Shown here one piece after another: positions 42,104-50,790 of a stretch of 58,105 nt of DNA. The DNA lies in contig JBEKOB010000020.1 of assembly GCA_049522195.1 (NCBI GenBank), positions 1 to 58,105 of the forward strand, written 5' to 3'. Numbering within the stretch: position 1 is the stretch's first letter; each line of letters begins with the position of its first letter. The translations under genes were made by a program, and so were the position numbers. This DNA is from UBA9647 sp049522195 (GTDB lineage: Bacteria; Bacteroidota; Ignavibacteria; UBA10030). The notes beneath the pieces were generated by a model. It was not told the origin of the DNA. It made no database searches and saw only the letters and a program-made list of their open reading frames with translations.

Positions 42104-42687
42104 GTCCGCTCCTGGAAATAGTCCTTCAGCAATTCCCTCAGTTCTTCGCGAGCGCGGAAGATTCTCGACTTCACCGCCTGCGGAGATATATGCAATGTCT
42201 TCGCAATCTCTCCGTACGAGAGATCCTGATATTCCCTCAACAGAATGACTGTTCTATGAATCGGGGAAAGCTTATCGAGCGCGGCGCGAATGACCTCTTT
42301 CTTCTCCTTGTGCAGGAGTTCATCCGATCCTGTCGCTGTTTCTTTCGAATGCTTCTCACTCTCGAGTTTCCTCTCCGTCAGGAAATCGAGCGGTATCAAT
42401 TTCCGAATTTTCTTCTTGCGGATCTCGTCAATACAGAGGTTGACGGCAATCCGATAAATCCACGAGTAAAGCGAGGAATCAAATTCAAACCGATCAAGGG
42501 AACGGAAGACGCGCACAAACACTTCCTGACTGAGGTCATCGACCTCTTCCCTGTTCCCCAGCGTCAGATAGATGATGTTCGCGACCTGTCGCTGATAACG
42601 CCGCACGATCTCCTCAAAGGCCTTGTCATCGCCTTTTCGGAATGCTTCGATCAGCTTGAAATCGTCGCGCTGTGGTTCCACGCTCAA
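42100..42687 (-). CDS. ECF-family RNA polymerase sigma factor (RpoE-like)
   Basis: A 195-aa two-domain sigma factor. Sigma-2 lies at about 15-85 ('FEEIVRRYQRQVANIIYLTL', 'LSQEVFVRVFRSLDRF', 'SWIYRIAVNLCIDEIRKKK'), and sigma-4 at about 135-185 ('LSPIHRTVILLREYQDLSYG', 'IAKTLHISPQAVKSRIFRAR'). It directs polymerase to envelope-stress promoters, most likely including its own operon with the efflux genes. An acidic linker of about 25 residues separates the domains. The 124-bp upstream gap to mnmA contains no clear terminator. Confidence 0.92.
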   Translation of the reverse strand: MSVEPQRDDFKLIEAFRKGDDKAFEEIVRRYQRQVANIIYLTLGNREEVDDLSQEVFVRVFRSLDRFEFDSSLYSWIYRIAVNLCIDEIRKKKIRKLIPLDFLTERKLESEKHSKETATGSDELLHKEKKEVIRAALDKLSPIHRTVILLREYQDLSYGEIAKTLHISPQAVKSRIFRAREELRELLKDYFQERT

Positions 42688-42811
42688 CTGAGTGATAAAC
42701 GGCTGTTAGTGAGGAAAGTTTCTCTCATGGTCCCGGCTATGAGGGGTTTGCACCTGTCATTCCGGAGGGACGTCGACAGAAGAACCCTCGTTCGGGCTTG
42801 AAATAAGCCCC

Positions 42812-43915
42812 TTACACGACTCTTTCGATGATTCCGCCAGCAAGAAGGTCGTTGCCATCGTAAAGTACCACGGATTGCCCGGGAGTTATTGCACGCTTCG
42901 GCTTCTCAAATACGACACGAAAAGCGCCATCACCTTCCGTGAAGACCCTTGCGGGAGCTGGATCATCCTTATAGCGCACTTTCACCTGGACCGGCATCCC
43001 GTCAACCAATGCGCTCCGACTGACGAGGTTTGCCTGCGACGCCAGGAGGCTCTTGTGCATCAAGTCTGCGTTTCCGCCAATCTGAATCGTGTTGGAATCC
43101 TTCTCGATCTTCGTCACATAGACAGGTTTCCCGAAAGCACCAATACGCCGACGTTGCCCAATTGTGTAGAAGGGATATCCGCTATGCTTTCCAACAACCT
43201 TTCCATCCATGATGATATCACCTTCAGATACCTTTTCTGCCAAACCTTCCACACGCTCCTTGAGAAATCGCTCGTAGTTATTGTCAGCTACAAAACATAT
43301 TTCAAAACTCTCGTCTTTCTCCGCGTTTCTCAGCCCATAGCGATGGGCCAGTTCGCGCACCTCTTGCTTTTTCAGATGCCCAAGAGGAAACATAGTCCTG
43401 GCCAGCGCGTCCTGAGAGAGACCCCACAGGGCATACGATTGGTCCTTTGCTTCGTTGATGGCCTTTGAGATTACGTATCTCTGGTGTGCCACGTCGAATT
43501 GCACACGGGCGTAGTGACCGGTCGCAAGGAACTGGGCACCCAGTGCGTCGGTCTTCCGAAGAAGTTCACCCCACTTAATCTCCCGGTTGCAGATAACGCA
43601 CGGATTTGGAGTACGCCCCTCGAGGTACTCCGCTACAAAATTCTCGATGACGTGATGCCCAAACGCTTCACGGAAATCGACCACATAGTGAGGAATTCCG
43701 ATCTGAGCGGCAACGAGCCGGGCATCGTTCATCGCTCCGAGACCGCAGCAGCTGGTCTCGTTGGCGACATTCCCTCCCACCTCGTCGAAGTCATACGTTT
43801 TCATAGTGATCCCGATGACGTTGTACCCTTGCTCTTTCAAGAGCGCTGCCGTCACCGAGGAATCAACCCCACCACTCATCGCGACAACAATCGTTATGTT
43901 CTTCTCTGGTGCCAT
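42812..43915 (-). CDS. mnmA: tRNA-specific 2-thiouridylase MnmA
   Basis: A 367-aa enzyme that makes 2-thiouridine at tRNA position 34 of Lys, Glu and Gln tRNAs using ATP and persulfide sulfur. It has the PP-loop SGGVDSS at 14-20 and the catalytic cysteines C106 (in NPCVICNR) and C207 (in FEICFVADNN). Other typical segments are 'DQSYALWGLSQDALARTMFP', 'GDIIMDGKVVGKHSGYPFYT' and the C-terminal beta-barrel ending 'VLYDGNDLLAGGIIERVV'. The length matches the family. No ribosome site precedes the ATG, and a terminator-type hairpin ends only 15 bases upstream of it. Confidence 0.95.
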   Translation of the reverse strand: MAPEKNITIVVAMSGGVDSSVTAALLKEQGYNVIGITMKTYDFDEVGGNVANETSCCGLGAMNDARLVAAQIGIPHYVVDFREAFGHHVIENFVAEYLEGRTPNPCVICNREIKWGELLRKTDALGAQFLATGHYARVQFDVAHQRYVISKAINEAKDQSYALWGLSQDALARTMFPLGHLKKQEVRELAHRYGLRNAEKDESFEICFVADNNYERFLKERVEGLAEKVSEGDIIMDGKVVGKHSGYPFYTIGQRRRIGAFGKPVYVTKIEKDSNTIQIGGNADLMHKSLLASQANLVSRSALVDGMPVQVKVRYKDDPAPARVFTEGDGAFRVVFEKPKRAITPGQSVVLYDGNDLLAGGIIERVV

Positions 43916-43929
43916 ACTATATGAAAGTA

Positions 43930-43958
43930 CAAAAAAAATCGCCTAGAATAAAGGCGAT
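43930..43958 (-). terminator. Rho-independent terminator or attenuator just upstream of mnmA
   Basis: On the minus strand a 7-bp stem ATCGCCT/AGGCGAT with a 7-base loop is followed by an uninterrupted run of about 8 T. It ends the redoxin-TlpA transcript, whose last stop is at 44052. Because the mnmA ATG is at 43915, it could also act within the mnmA leader. Confidence 0.7.
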
Positions 43959-44051
43959 GGGAACGGATCTTCTTTTCGAAGTGACGGGGGAAAAAGCTCG
44001 GTGATCCAAGATCGACGATCGTCCGCAGAACATCGCAACGGGGGACCAATG

Positions 44052-44612
44052 CTAACGCAAAGTCCTGACAGAGTCGACCACCCTCTTGAATTTCTCGAAA
44101 GTCCCCGCCCCAACAATAAAGTACCGTCGTTTTCCTTGTGCGTCAAACACGAGGGTGGTTGGCAATGCCCCACTCCAGGAGGGATCGACGCTATTGATGA
44201 AGTCTTCCTGATGATCGAATTTCGCGACGTAGATACGAAATGGCACGTTCTGCTTCCTGATAAACGGAAGAATTTTCGATTCGACTTCATCAGGATAGTC
44301 TGCGCTGATGCCAACCACCTCCACTTCTGATCCCGGATATGACCGCGCAAGCTTGATGAGATCGGGGAACTCCTCGACACAAGGAGCACACCAGGTTGCC
44401 CAGATGTTCAGGAACAGGATTTTGCCATTCCTCTCTTTAATAAGATTCTTCAAGCCCACCTGATCAAGTGGATCCACCGGTCCTGCCTGGTTCCGTGCTG
44501 CATCAACAGATGCGACCGCTGGTGCCGGCTGCTGCGGCTCCCTTGGACGACAGCCCGATCCCGACGTTAGAACAAAGATCAAATATCCAACAAACAGTGA
44601 CCGTTGTATCAT
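44052..44612 (-). CDS. TlpA-like thioredoxin-fold lipoprotein
   Basis: A 186-aa envelope thiol-disulfide protein. A lipoprotein signal 'MIQRSLFVGYLIFVLTSGSG' precedes C21, then a Pro/Ala-rich linker and a thioredoxin fold with W-C75-A-P-C78 ('FLNIWATWCAPCVEEFPDL') and the cis-proline region 'GALPTTLVFD'. Such proteins reduce disulfides for cytochrome c maturation or protect envelope thiols. I choose the ATG at 44612, which overlaps the redoxin stop by four bases (ATGA); the frame extends to a TTG at 44633 without a ribosome site. A terminator lies about 95 bases downstream. Confidence 0.85.
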   Translation of the reverse strand: MIQRSLFVGYLIFVLTSGSGCRPREPQQPAPAVASVDAARNQAGPVDPLDQVGLKNLIKERNGKILFLNIWATWCAPCVEEFPDLIKLARSYPGSEVEVVGISADYPDEVESKILPFIRKQNVPFRIYVAKFDHQEDFINSVDPSWSGALPTTLVFDAQGKRRYFIVGAGTFEKFKRVVDSVRTLR

Positions 44613-45181
44613 TGGACCCGCTTTATGGTGCAACCGAATGCTTTTGTTTCACGCAGGAGTACAGGCTTGCCGCTCAGTGCGAGGTCAAGTGCATTACGAA
44701 GATCCTTCGAAGAGACTCTATTCTCTCGCTGGGAGTCGTCGATTCTTCCATGGTAGAGGATCTCAAAACTCGAATTGAGCACATAGATCTCGGGTGTGAC
44801 GGACGCGCCGAGTTTGTCAGCGACGACGTTGTTCCAGTCTTTCAGAACGGTGAACTCAAAGCCATGTTGCTTTGCGTGATTCTTAACTTCCTCCACACCT
44901 TCCTGCTTGTTTGCGTTAATCCCAAGAAACGTCACCCCCTTCGAGGCATAATCTTTCTGCAATGCAACCATCCGATCATCATAAGCATTCGAAACAGGAC
45001 ATTGTGTTGCAATGAACATGAGAACGATAACCTTCGAAGACTTGAAATCTGTCAGGGAGTGCTTCACCCCGTTGTAATCCTCAAGCGTGAAATCGCTCAC
45101 CTTCTTGAGGTCCTCTCCAGCCCGAAGCGCAGAGGTGAGCACCAGTGTCATCATGAACAATACCAATGGGAATCTCTTCAT
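44609..45181 (-). CDS. Secreted redoxin/peroxiredoxin-like protein
   Basis: A 190-aa exported protein of the redoxin/AhpC-TSA fold. The signal peptide MKRFPLVLFMMTLVLTSALR-A ends around residue 21. The thioredoxin-like core has 'VIVLMFIATQCPVSNAYDDR', in which the active site is T-Q-C-P-V, a single cysteine rather than CxxC. Further typical parts are 'FLGINANKQEGVEEVKNHAK', 'SVTPEIYVLN' and a terminal 'ETKAFGCTIKR', whose cysteine could resolve the active-site sulfur. The ATG at 45181 follows AAAGGAG. It is translationally coupled to the TlpA-like gene, so the two probably act as an envelope redox pair. Confidence 0.8.
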   Translation of the reverse strand: MKRFPLVLFMMTLVLTSALRAGEDLKKVSDFTLEDYNGVKHSLTDFKSSKVIVLMFIATQCPVSNAYDDRMVALQKDYASKGVTFLGINANKQEGVEEVKNHAKQHGFEFTVLKDWNNVVADKLGASVTPEIYVLNSSFEILYHGRIDDSQRENRVSSKDLRNALDLALSGKPVLLRETKAFGCTIKRVQ

Positions 45182-45313
45182 GGATGTCTCCTTTCCGATT
45201 GACTGATCCTGAATAAATTCATTCCAAACCCTTCCACATACACGGTAGAACGGCAAAGCGGCCTGCCCGGTTCCCGGAGCCGACGCACGGACAGCATTGG
45301 TTCTGCCATCAAG

Positions 45314-47704
45314 CTACTTCTTGTTCTTCACATACTTGTCAGCCCAGTCAAACATCTCGGCCAGGACATGGAGCACAGACTCTCGCCCTGAGTACCCGTG
45401 CGCCTCAAAGGGCAAGAGAACCAGCCGCGCCGTCCCGCCATGTCCCCTGATCGCCTGAAACAGACGTTCAGACTGGATGGGAAACGTGCCAGTGTTGTTG
45501 TCGGCTTCTCCATGAATCAGGAGCAGCGGTTTCTTGATCTTGTCGGCGTACGTGAATGGGGAGACTTTCATGTAAAGGTCGGGCGCTTCCCAGAACGATC
45601 GCCTCTCGCTCTGGAATCCGAATGGAGTGAGTGTCCTGTTGTACGCACCGCTTCTTGCGATGCCGGCCGCGAACAGATCTGAATGTGCAAGAAGATTCGC
45701 GGTCATGAATGCGCCATAGCTGTGACCGGAGACCAGAACGCGACTCCGATCGGCTACACCCATGGAGTCAAGTTTGTCGATGGCGGCCTTCGCCGATGCG
45801 ACGATCTGCTCAACGAACGTGTTGTTCATCGTTTCGGGATCGCCGATGACCGGCATCGTCGCATCCATCAACACGGCGTACCCTTGAGTGACAAAGAAGA
45901 GCGGCGTCGGACCCCTGAAAAATGTGAACGCATTTGGTGATCCGCGGACTTGTCCTGCGGTGCCTGGGTCCGAGTATTCCAGCGGGTACGCCCAGATCAG
46001 AACCGGAAGCCGGGTGCCTGCCTTGTATCCCGGGGGCAGGTACAGCGTACCAGAGAGCGCCACGCCATCCGGCCGGTTGTACTTGACCAGTTCCTTGCTC
46101 ATTCCCGTGAGTTGCGGCGCCGGGTCCTTGAACTCTGTCAGGGCCTTCTTACTCTTCGATTTGATGTCCCTGATGAAGTAATTGGGGACTTCCGTTCTGG
46201 ATTCGTATCTCGTCACCATCATCGATCTGGATGTCTTTACAAAAGCGATGAAATGCTCAAGGCTTTTCTCGTCGGACCAGAGCATCCGCTCTTTCTTTGA
46301 TGATGCTAGATTGAACTTGTCGAGGAACGGCCTGTCCCCTTGCGCTGTCGCCCCATTGCCGGTGAGGTAAATCCAATCTCCATCCTGGACTATCACGCGT
46401 TCACCGTCGGCACGCGTTTCATATACCGGCCGTCCGGGATCATTGTAGGCATCGTTGATGCTCAGGTCGAACAGTACTTTGCGCGCTTCAGCTGGTTTGC
46501 CGAAATTCACAAGCGATGATGTCCTCCATCGCCGATCACGATCCATCTCACTCAGAATGACCTTGTCGGGAGTCGCGGTCCATTCCATCCCGCTGTACCG
46601 GTGTTGAATCTTCAGGATCTCAACCGGAGAACCCTTGAAAGGCGAATCAAGGCTCATCAGAGCATCCCTGAACGGCACTTTCTTCGTTGGGTCTCCGCCA
46701 TCGAGCGCCTCAACCCAAACGAGCTTCGAGCTGTGGAGAGCCTGCCACTCCACATTCCGCGGTCCGGTGGGAACACCCTGAGGAGGCACCTCATCGGAAA
46801 CTCCCAGATCGGAAATCGTCGCCACGAGAGTTCCCCGTGGATCCCAAACCTCAGTTTTTCGCGCAAAAAGGTTGAAAGGGACTCGGTATGAAAAAGGCGC
46901 TTTCAACTGCGTCACGAGAAGGCAATTCTCATCAGGAGAAAACGATACCGACGAAATAATCCCCGGCGAGCCGATGGTCTTGACCTCACCGGTCAGGCAA
47001 TTTACCTGAGCGAGCTGTGACGCGGCGTAGAATTCAAAGAGCTTCTCATCGTAGGGATCTTTCAGCAAATCCTGATAGGTCGGGACCCTCGAAACTTTGC
47101 CTGAGGTTTCTTCCACAACCGGTCCCAACGGTACTTTCGGTTGCTCCGGTGCTTTTCGGTCGCCCGGCGGCACAAGTTTCACCAGAAGATTCGTGTTGTC
47201 CTTTGTCCAATCGAAGGTCGAACCAAGCACGTCACTTACCCGCACACCGGGAATGGCCGCCGCCTTGCCCGTCGCCGCGTCCGCGGTCCACAGTTCTACA
47301 CCGTTCTCGACATCACGCGTGAACGCTATTCTCTTCCCGTCATTCGACCACTGGGGAATCCCCGTTTTCGACGATGGAGGCAGTTCAATCCGAACGACCT
47401 TACCGCTGTCAAACCACTTCACCGAGATGCCTGTGTATTGCGTGAGACGCTGTCGGGCATTCAGTTGAGGATCGAGCCGAACACCCGCCAGCCGCAGGAA
47501 TGGACGTGCAAGAAGGGCAATCGGTGGGTGGGCTTCATACTCGACAAGGAGCAGCGCATCAGCTCTCGGGCTCACGAAGACCAATGGAGTAGGCGGAGCA
47601 TCAAGGATGTCTACGACTTCCTTCGGGGGCAATTTGTACTTCGTTTGTGAGTAAAGGGTAAGCGACGCCAAAACCATCACGGCAACAATCGCGAGGCGTT
47701 TCAT
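45314..47704 (-). CDS. S9-family serine peptidase (prolyl oligopeptidase-like, exported)
   Basis: A 796-aa peptidase. A signal peptide (MKRLAIVAVMVLASLTLYSQ) is followed by a propeller-like region with repeated strand motifs to about residue 540. The alpha/beta-hydrolase domain comes last: GHSYGA around the nucleophile serine, 'LLIHGEADNNTGTFPIQSER' with the aspartate and 'LLPFEAHGYSGRES' with the histidine. The overall pattern resembles glutamyl endopeptidase-type S9 enzymes. I choose the ATG at 47704, with AAGGAG 7 bases upstream; the longer frame from 47800 has no signal. It probably degrades peptides in the periplasm. Confidence 0.88.
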   Translation of the reverse strand: MKRLAIVAVMVLASLTLYSQTKYKLPPKEVVDILDAPPTPLVFVSPRADALLLVEYEAHPPIALLARPFLRLAGVRLDPQLNARQRLTQYTGISVKWFDSGKVVRIELPPSSKTGIPQWSNDGKRIAFTRDVENGVELWTADAATGKAAAIPGVRVSDVLGSTFDWTKDNTNLLVKLVPPGDRKAPEQPKVPLGPVVEETSGKVSRVPTYQDLLKDPYDEKLFEFYAASQLAQVNCLTGEVKTIGSPGIISSVSFSPDENCLLVTQLKAPFSYRVPFNLFARKTEVWDPRGTLVATISDLGVSDEVPPQGVPTGPRNVEWQALHSSKLVWVEALDGGDPTKKVPFRDALMSLDSPFKGSPVEILKIQHRYSGMEWTATPDKVILSEMDRDRRWRTSSLVNFGKPAEARKVLFDLSINDAYNDPGRPVYETRADGERVIVQDGDWIYLTGNGATAQGDRPFLDKFNLASSKKERMLWSDEKSLEHFIAFVKTSRSMMVTRYESRTEVPNYFIRDIKSKSKKALTEFKDPAPQLTGMSKELVKYNRPDGVALSGTLYLPPGYKAGTRLPVLIWAYPLEYSDPGTAGQVRGSPNAFTFFRGPTPLFFVTQGYAVLMDATMPVIGDPETMNNTFVEQIVASAKAAIDKLDSMGVADRSRVLVSGHSYGAFMTANLLAHSDLFAAGIARSGAYNRTLTPFGFQSERRSFWEAPDLYMKVSPFTYADKIKKPLLLIHGEADNNTGTFPIQSERLFQAIRGHGGTARLVLLPFEAHGYSGRESVLHVLAEMFDWADKYVKNKK

Positions 47705-47823
47705 ACGATAACTCCTTGTGTGGATGATGAGGACGGAGCACGAAGCCTGGGGCAGACGTGGGTACGCTGTACGAGGAGGATTAAATGGAAAATCATCCAC
47801 CTCTCGCAGGCCGATTCACCGGG

Positions 47824-47852
47824 AATCTAAAGAATTCCGTTCGGTGAGTCAA
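47824..47852 (-). promoter_or_regulatory. Promoter candidate for the S9 peptidase gene
   Basis: On the minus strand TTGACT (47852-47847), a 17-base spacer and TAGATT (47829-47824), 119 bases before the start codon. Confidence 0.55.
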
Positions 47853-47858
47853 ATTTAG

Positions 47859-49895
47859 TTACATCTTCACGTCAATTTGGAGGGTTAGAAGATCATCCGC
47901 GTTCAACGACATGCTCTCTGTCAAAAAAGCGCTCGTCCTCACCGCTTCCCGCCGCGTTTGAGAATACTTGACTGAAACGCTGACTCGCCCGAAGAATTCT
48001 GCTTCCCCCCTGAAATACCACCTCAATCCTTTTCCATACAACGCCGGAGCCTGAGAGGCTCCGGGTACTACCTCCTCGTATTCGTAGACCCGAGAATCGA
48101 AGGACCGGGTGTCGAACGCAATGATACGCGCTGAAACTGAAGTATGTCGAAGAGGAACAAAAGATACATCCTGAAACATGAGCATGCCGATTTCCTGACC
48201 GGATCGCAGAGAATAATGAACACCGACAATTTCAACGCGGCTTCTCCACACAAGCGACTGAGACGAACCTACGGTCAATGTTGCCCGATAATTCTGCTGG
48301 CTTCGGCCATCATCGCATATCTGGGCCAATCCAGCTGGACCCATCGACGTAAAGTCCGCCGGTTTCTCCCTGCTGCGCGCATGGAACTCCAGGCTTGCCC
48401 GCCTGGACAAGTTGAGTTCAGCCTGGAGCATGAACTCATTCCCTCCGGAGGGAAACATGGCACTGGCCGTACGCCAGGGGAAAACGAATTGATCCCAGTA
48501 CGCATTGATGTCCAGCCAAGTAGCCGGTCGAAGCGTGAACCCGCAGTAGAAGCCTGATTCGTTCACATCGTTTCCTCCATTTTCACTGAACCCGGAACCG
48601 TGGAACGTCGTGAAGTCTCTCGGATAGAACCGGACAAGAAGCGCGATATTCGTTTCCCGGCTCGGGTTCATCACGATGCCGACGATGCCAGCGCGAGCTC
48701 GCCTGTAATCCTGAGCCCCTTCACCAAATACTCGAACGGTAGACCGTGTCAAGGTCGCATCCACACCGATCGAGGAACAGCTCATTCCATTGAAATTGAA
48801 GACGCCGGGTAACCTCACCATTCGATCGAATCTCGACGTAAGAGCAGACACGCCAACCTGAAATCCTTCCATAAGCTCGGAGGTAAATCTGAAACCGTAG
48901 GATTCTTCCTTCACCTTCCCCATTGTTTTCATTTCTGTCTCGGTCCTGTGCAGGCCATCGACGTCAAATCGCGTGACAACTCCATTGCTATCGGTCCCTG
49001 CGTCAAGACGTTTCCTTGAACAAAAGAAAGAAAACGTTCCTGGTGTCAAATCCAACGTGGCCGCCGCGCCACGGAAGAACCACGGCTGATCTGTCGAGAA
49101 CGAAGGACGGATCCCGATACCGCTCCGGGCAACCCCGGCGGTGGCCTCAGTTCCCTTCGAAAGACCGCTCGACCTCCAGAATACGAGCCCCTGACCTCCT
49201 TCAAACACGAAGTCGCCGATGAGCAGCCTAGTGGAAATACTCGGGAGTGATATGGCAAGATGACCGCCCAGGAAATCCAGGTAGTTCCTTTCACCCGGAT
49301 CCTTTTCAGTGACAAGGCCGAGCGTCACCGATGGATTTGGCAGATCGAGTCCATCAAGGCCTACCTGTCTTGTTCCCTGCAATCCGTCGAATTGTGCGAC
49401 GAGCTTATTGTAGACTCTGTCTGGTGAGCCGGCATACGCGCTTTGCACCACTCCAGTTTGTCCAATTGCACTCTTGGCAGCGCGCGTGCGCACGTGCACA
49501 CGATGCGCTCCCAAAGCCGACCTTCTTTTCACCGTGACGAACGGGTTGAGAGCGCGAACCATCTCGGGCGTCACCCCTTCGACCCTTTCGAGGTCTTCCA
49601 CTTTTTGAAATGGCCCGATGGATCTTTGAGACGCAATTCTGAACGCGATCAATGGTCCGAGCCCGGGGAGTTGTTCCAACTCGCTGACGCTGGCAATGTT
49701 AAGGTCAAGCGGGTCCTCTTGCATACTTTCAAGTACTTCCAACAGTGGCGTCACGCTCCCTTCCTCAGAAGCAAACTCAAGCGCATGTTCGTACTCAATT
49801 TGCAGAGGACTTCGAAGCGTATCCCTTGCCTCCGTTCCGTACAGGCGGGGAGCAACAAGCATCTCTGCCGCGACGATGGAGATGAGAAGTTTCAT
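47859..49895 (-). CDS. Helix-hairpin-helix outer-membrane barrel protein
   Basis: A 678-aa protein. A signal peptide is followed at about 60-125 by a ComEA-like double helix-hairpin-helix ('LDLNIASVSELEQLPGLGPL', 'FQKVEDLERVEGVTPEMVRA'). Residues about 190-678 show alternating aromatic/hydrophobic beta strands ending in '...LLTLQIDVKM', like an outer-membrane beta-barrel. Proteins of this architecture are widespread in Bacteroidota, without an agreed function that I know. HhH modules usually bind DNA, so a role in DNA contact at the surface is possible but unproven. It begins 6 bases after the PorV-like gene and is probably co-transcribed with it. Confidence 0.75.
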   Translation of the reverse strand: MKLLISIVAAEMLVAPRLYGTEARDTLRSPLQIEYEHALEFASEEGSVTPLLEVLESMQEDPLDLNIASVSELEQLPGLGPLIAFRIASQRSIGPFQKVEDLERVEGVTPEMVRALNPFVTVKRRSALGAHRVHVRTRAAKSAIGQTGVVQSAYAGSPDRVYNKLVAQFDGLQGTRQVGLDGLDLPNPSVTLGLVTEKDPGERNYLDFLGGHLAISLPSISTRLLIGDFVFEGGQGLVFWRSSGLSKGTEATAGVARSGIGIRPSFSTDQPWFFRGAAATLDLTPGTFSFFCSRKRLDAGTDSNGVVTRFDVDGLHRTETEMKTMGKVKEESYGFRFTSELMEGFQVGVSALTSRFDRMVRLPGVFNFNGMSCSSIGVDATLTRSTVRVFGEGAQDYRRARAGIVGIVMNPSRETNIALLVRFYPRDFTTFHGSGFSENGGNDVNESGFYCGFTLRPATWLDINAYWDQFVFPWRTASAMFPSGGNEFMLQAELNLSRRASLEFHARSREKPADFTSMGPAGLAQICDDGRSQQNYRATLTVGSSQSLVWRSRVEIVGVHYSLRSGQEIGMLMFQDVSFVPLRHTSVSARIIAFDTRSFDSRVYEYEEVVPGASQAPALYGKGLRWYFRGEAEFFGRVSVSVKYSQTRREAVRTSAFLTESMSLNADDLLTLQIDVKM

Positions 49896-49901
49896 ATACC
49901 C

Positions 49902-50717
49902 TCACTGATCCACCTTGAAGGAGATTTCAATTTGATGAGTCCACCCCAATTGGGCGTGATTGTATCCTGCGTAGGAAAGCTCGAAACCCGCAACTCGTAG
50001 CCCGAGCCCACAAGAGAATTTGTCCGGATTGTTACACATACCGACACGGAGAGTGAGGACCCGAAGGAAGGTATGTTCCAACCCCGCCTTGAGGCTGAAC
50101 GGAAAGCGGATGTCTTTCTCAAGCTCCATCGTAGCACGCGATTCAGCGCTCAAGTCGTAGCACAACCCTGTTGCTAATAGCTGAGGAAGAGATTCACCGG
50201 TACCGGCGATTTTCGCAGCGGTTACGTTCTTCCAGTCGAAGCCTATCCGCAGACCGCTAACAATTTCAAGAAGGGCGCCCAAATCATATGAGCTGATTGT
50301 CGCAGTTCCGTATCGTTCGAGAGAAATCCTCACAATATTGAATGCGCCGCCGATCGCGATGCCATCATCGATCGTGCCACCCACTCCCGCGGTGAGCTCT
50401 GTCTCCCGATAGAGTTCGAATCCAAACTGCCCGAGGACGAGACCTGCCGATCCTCCACCAAACGGGATCACACCAGCGGCGCTGATCGTGCGCAGCTCTT
50501 TCATTCCGAATTGCTGAGGGCTCAGATACAGAGATCCTTCGGATCCATAGCATGACGCCAGTCCGGCGGGATTGTAGACAGTTGACCAGGGACTATTGCC
50601 CATTGCGACAAATGCGTTGGAGAGAGCAATCGGTCTGGCACCGCGACCGTTGCTTTCAAAACCGGCGAGAGCGAACCACGGAAGAGAAGTGAGGAGGAAC
50701 ATCACCTTGATGAGCAT
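49902..50717 (-). CDS. PorV/PorQ-like outer-membrane beta-barrel protein
   Basis: A 271-aa protein with a signal peptide (MLIKVMFLLTSLPWFALA) and a start like PorV/PorQ/UPF0164 barrels: 'GRGARPIALSNAFVAMGNSP' followed by 'YNPAGLAS'. Alternating strands run to the end (LGWTHQIEISFKVDQ), typical of an FadL-related barrel of about 14 strands. In Bacteroidota such proteins act with the type IX secretion machinery or as small outer-membrane channels. No other por gene is in view, so a type IX role is only suggested. AAGGGA stands 7 bases before the ATG. It is divergent from the DUF4835 gene. Confidence 0.75.
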   Translation of the reverse strand: MLIKVMFLLTSLPWFALAGFESNGRGARPIALSNAFVAMGNSPWSTVYNPAGLASCYGSEGSLYLSPQQFGMKELRTISAAGVIPFGGGSAGLVLGQFGFELYRETELTAGVGGTIDDGIAIGGAFNIVRISLERYGTATISSYDLGALLEIVSGLRIGFDWKNVTAAKIAGTGESLPQLLATGLCYDLSAESRATMELEKDIRFPFSLKAGLEHTFLRVLTLRVGMCNNPDKFSCGLGLRVAGFELSYAGYNHAQLGWTHQIEISFKVDQ

Positions 50718-50728
50718 GGTGCCGTCCC

Positions 50729-50757
50729 TTGTGAGAAGCCCGGAAAATGGCTATATT
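50729..50757 (+). promoter_or_regulatory. Promoter candidate for the DUF4835 gene
   Basis: TTGTGA (50729-50734), a 17-base spacer and TATATT (50752-50757), 33 bases before the start codon, inside the 73-bp divergent gap. Confidence 0.6.
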
Positions 50758-50790
50758 GACCGCAGACACTACCTGGAATGGGGGAAGACT

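Noticed and set aside
41842..42801. 319-aa frame on the plus strand over the sigma and anti-sigma genes
   Set aside because: The minus-strand sigma factor, with clear regions 2 and 4, and the ZAS motif explain this sequence.
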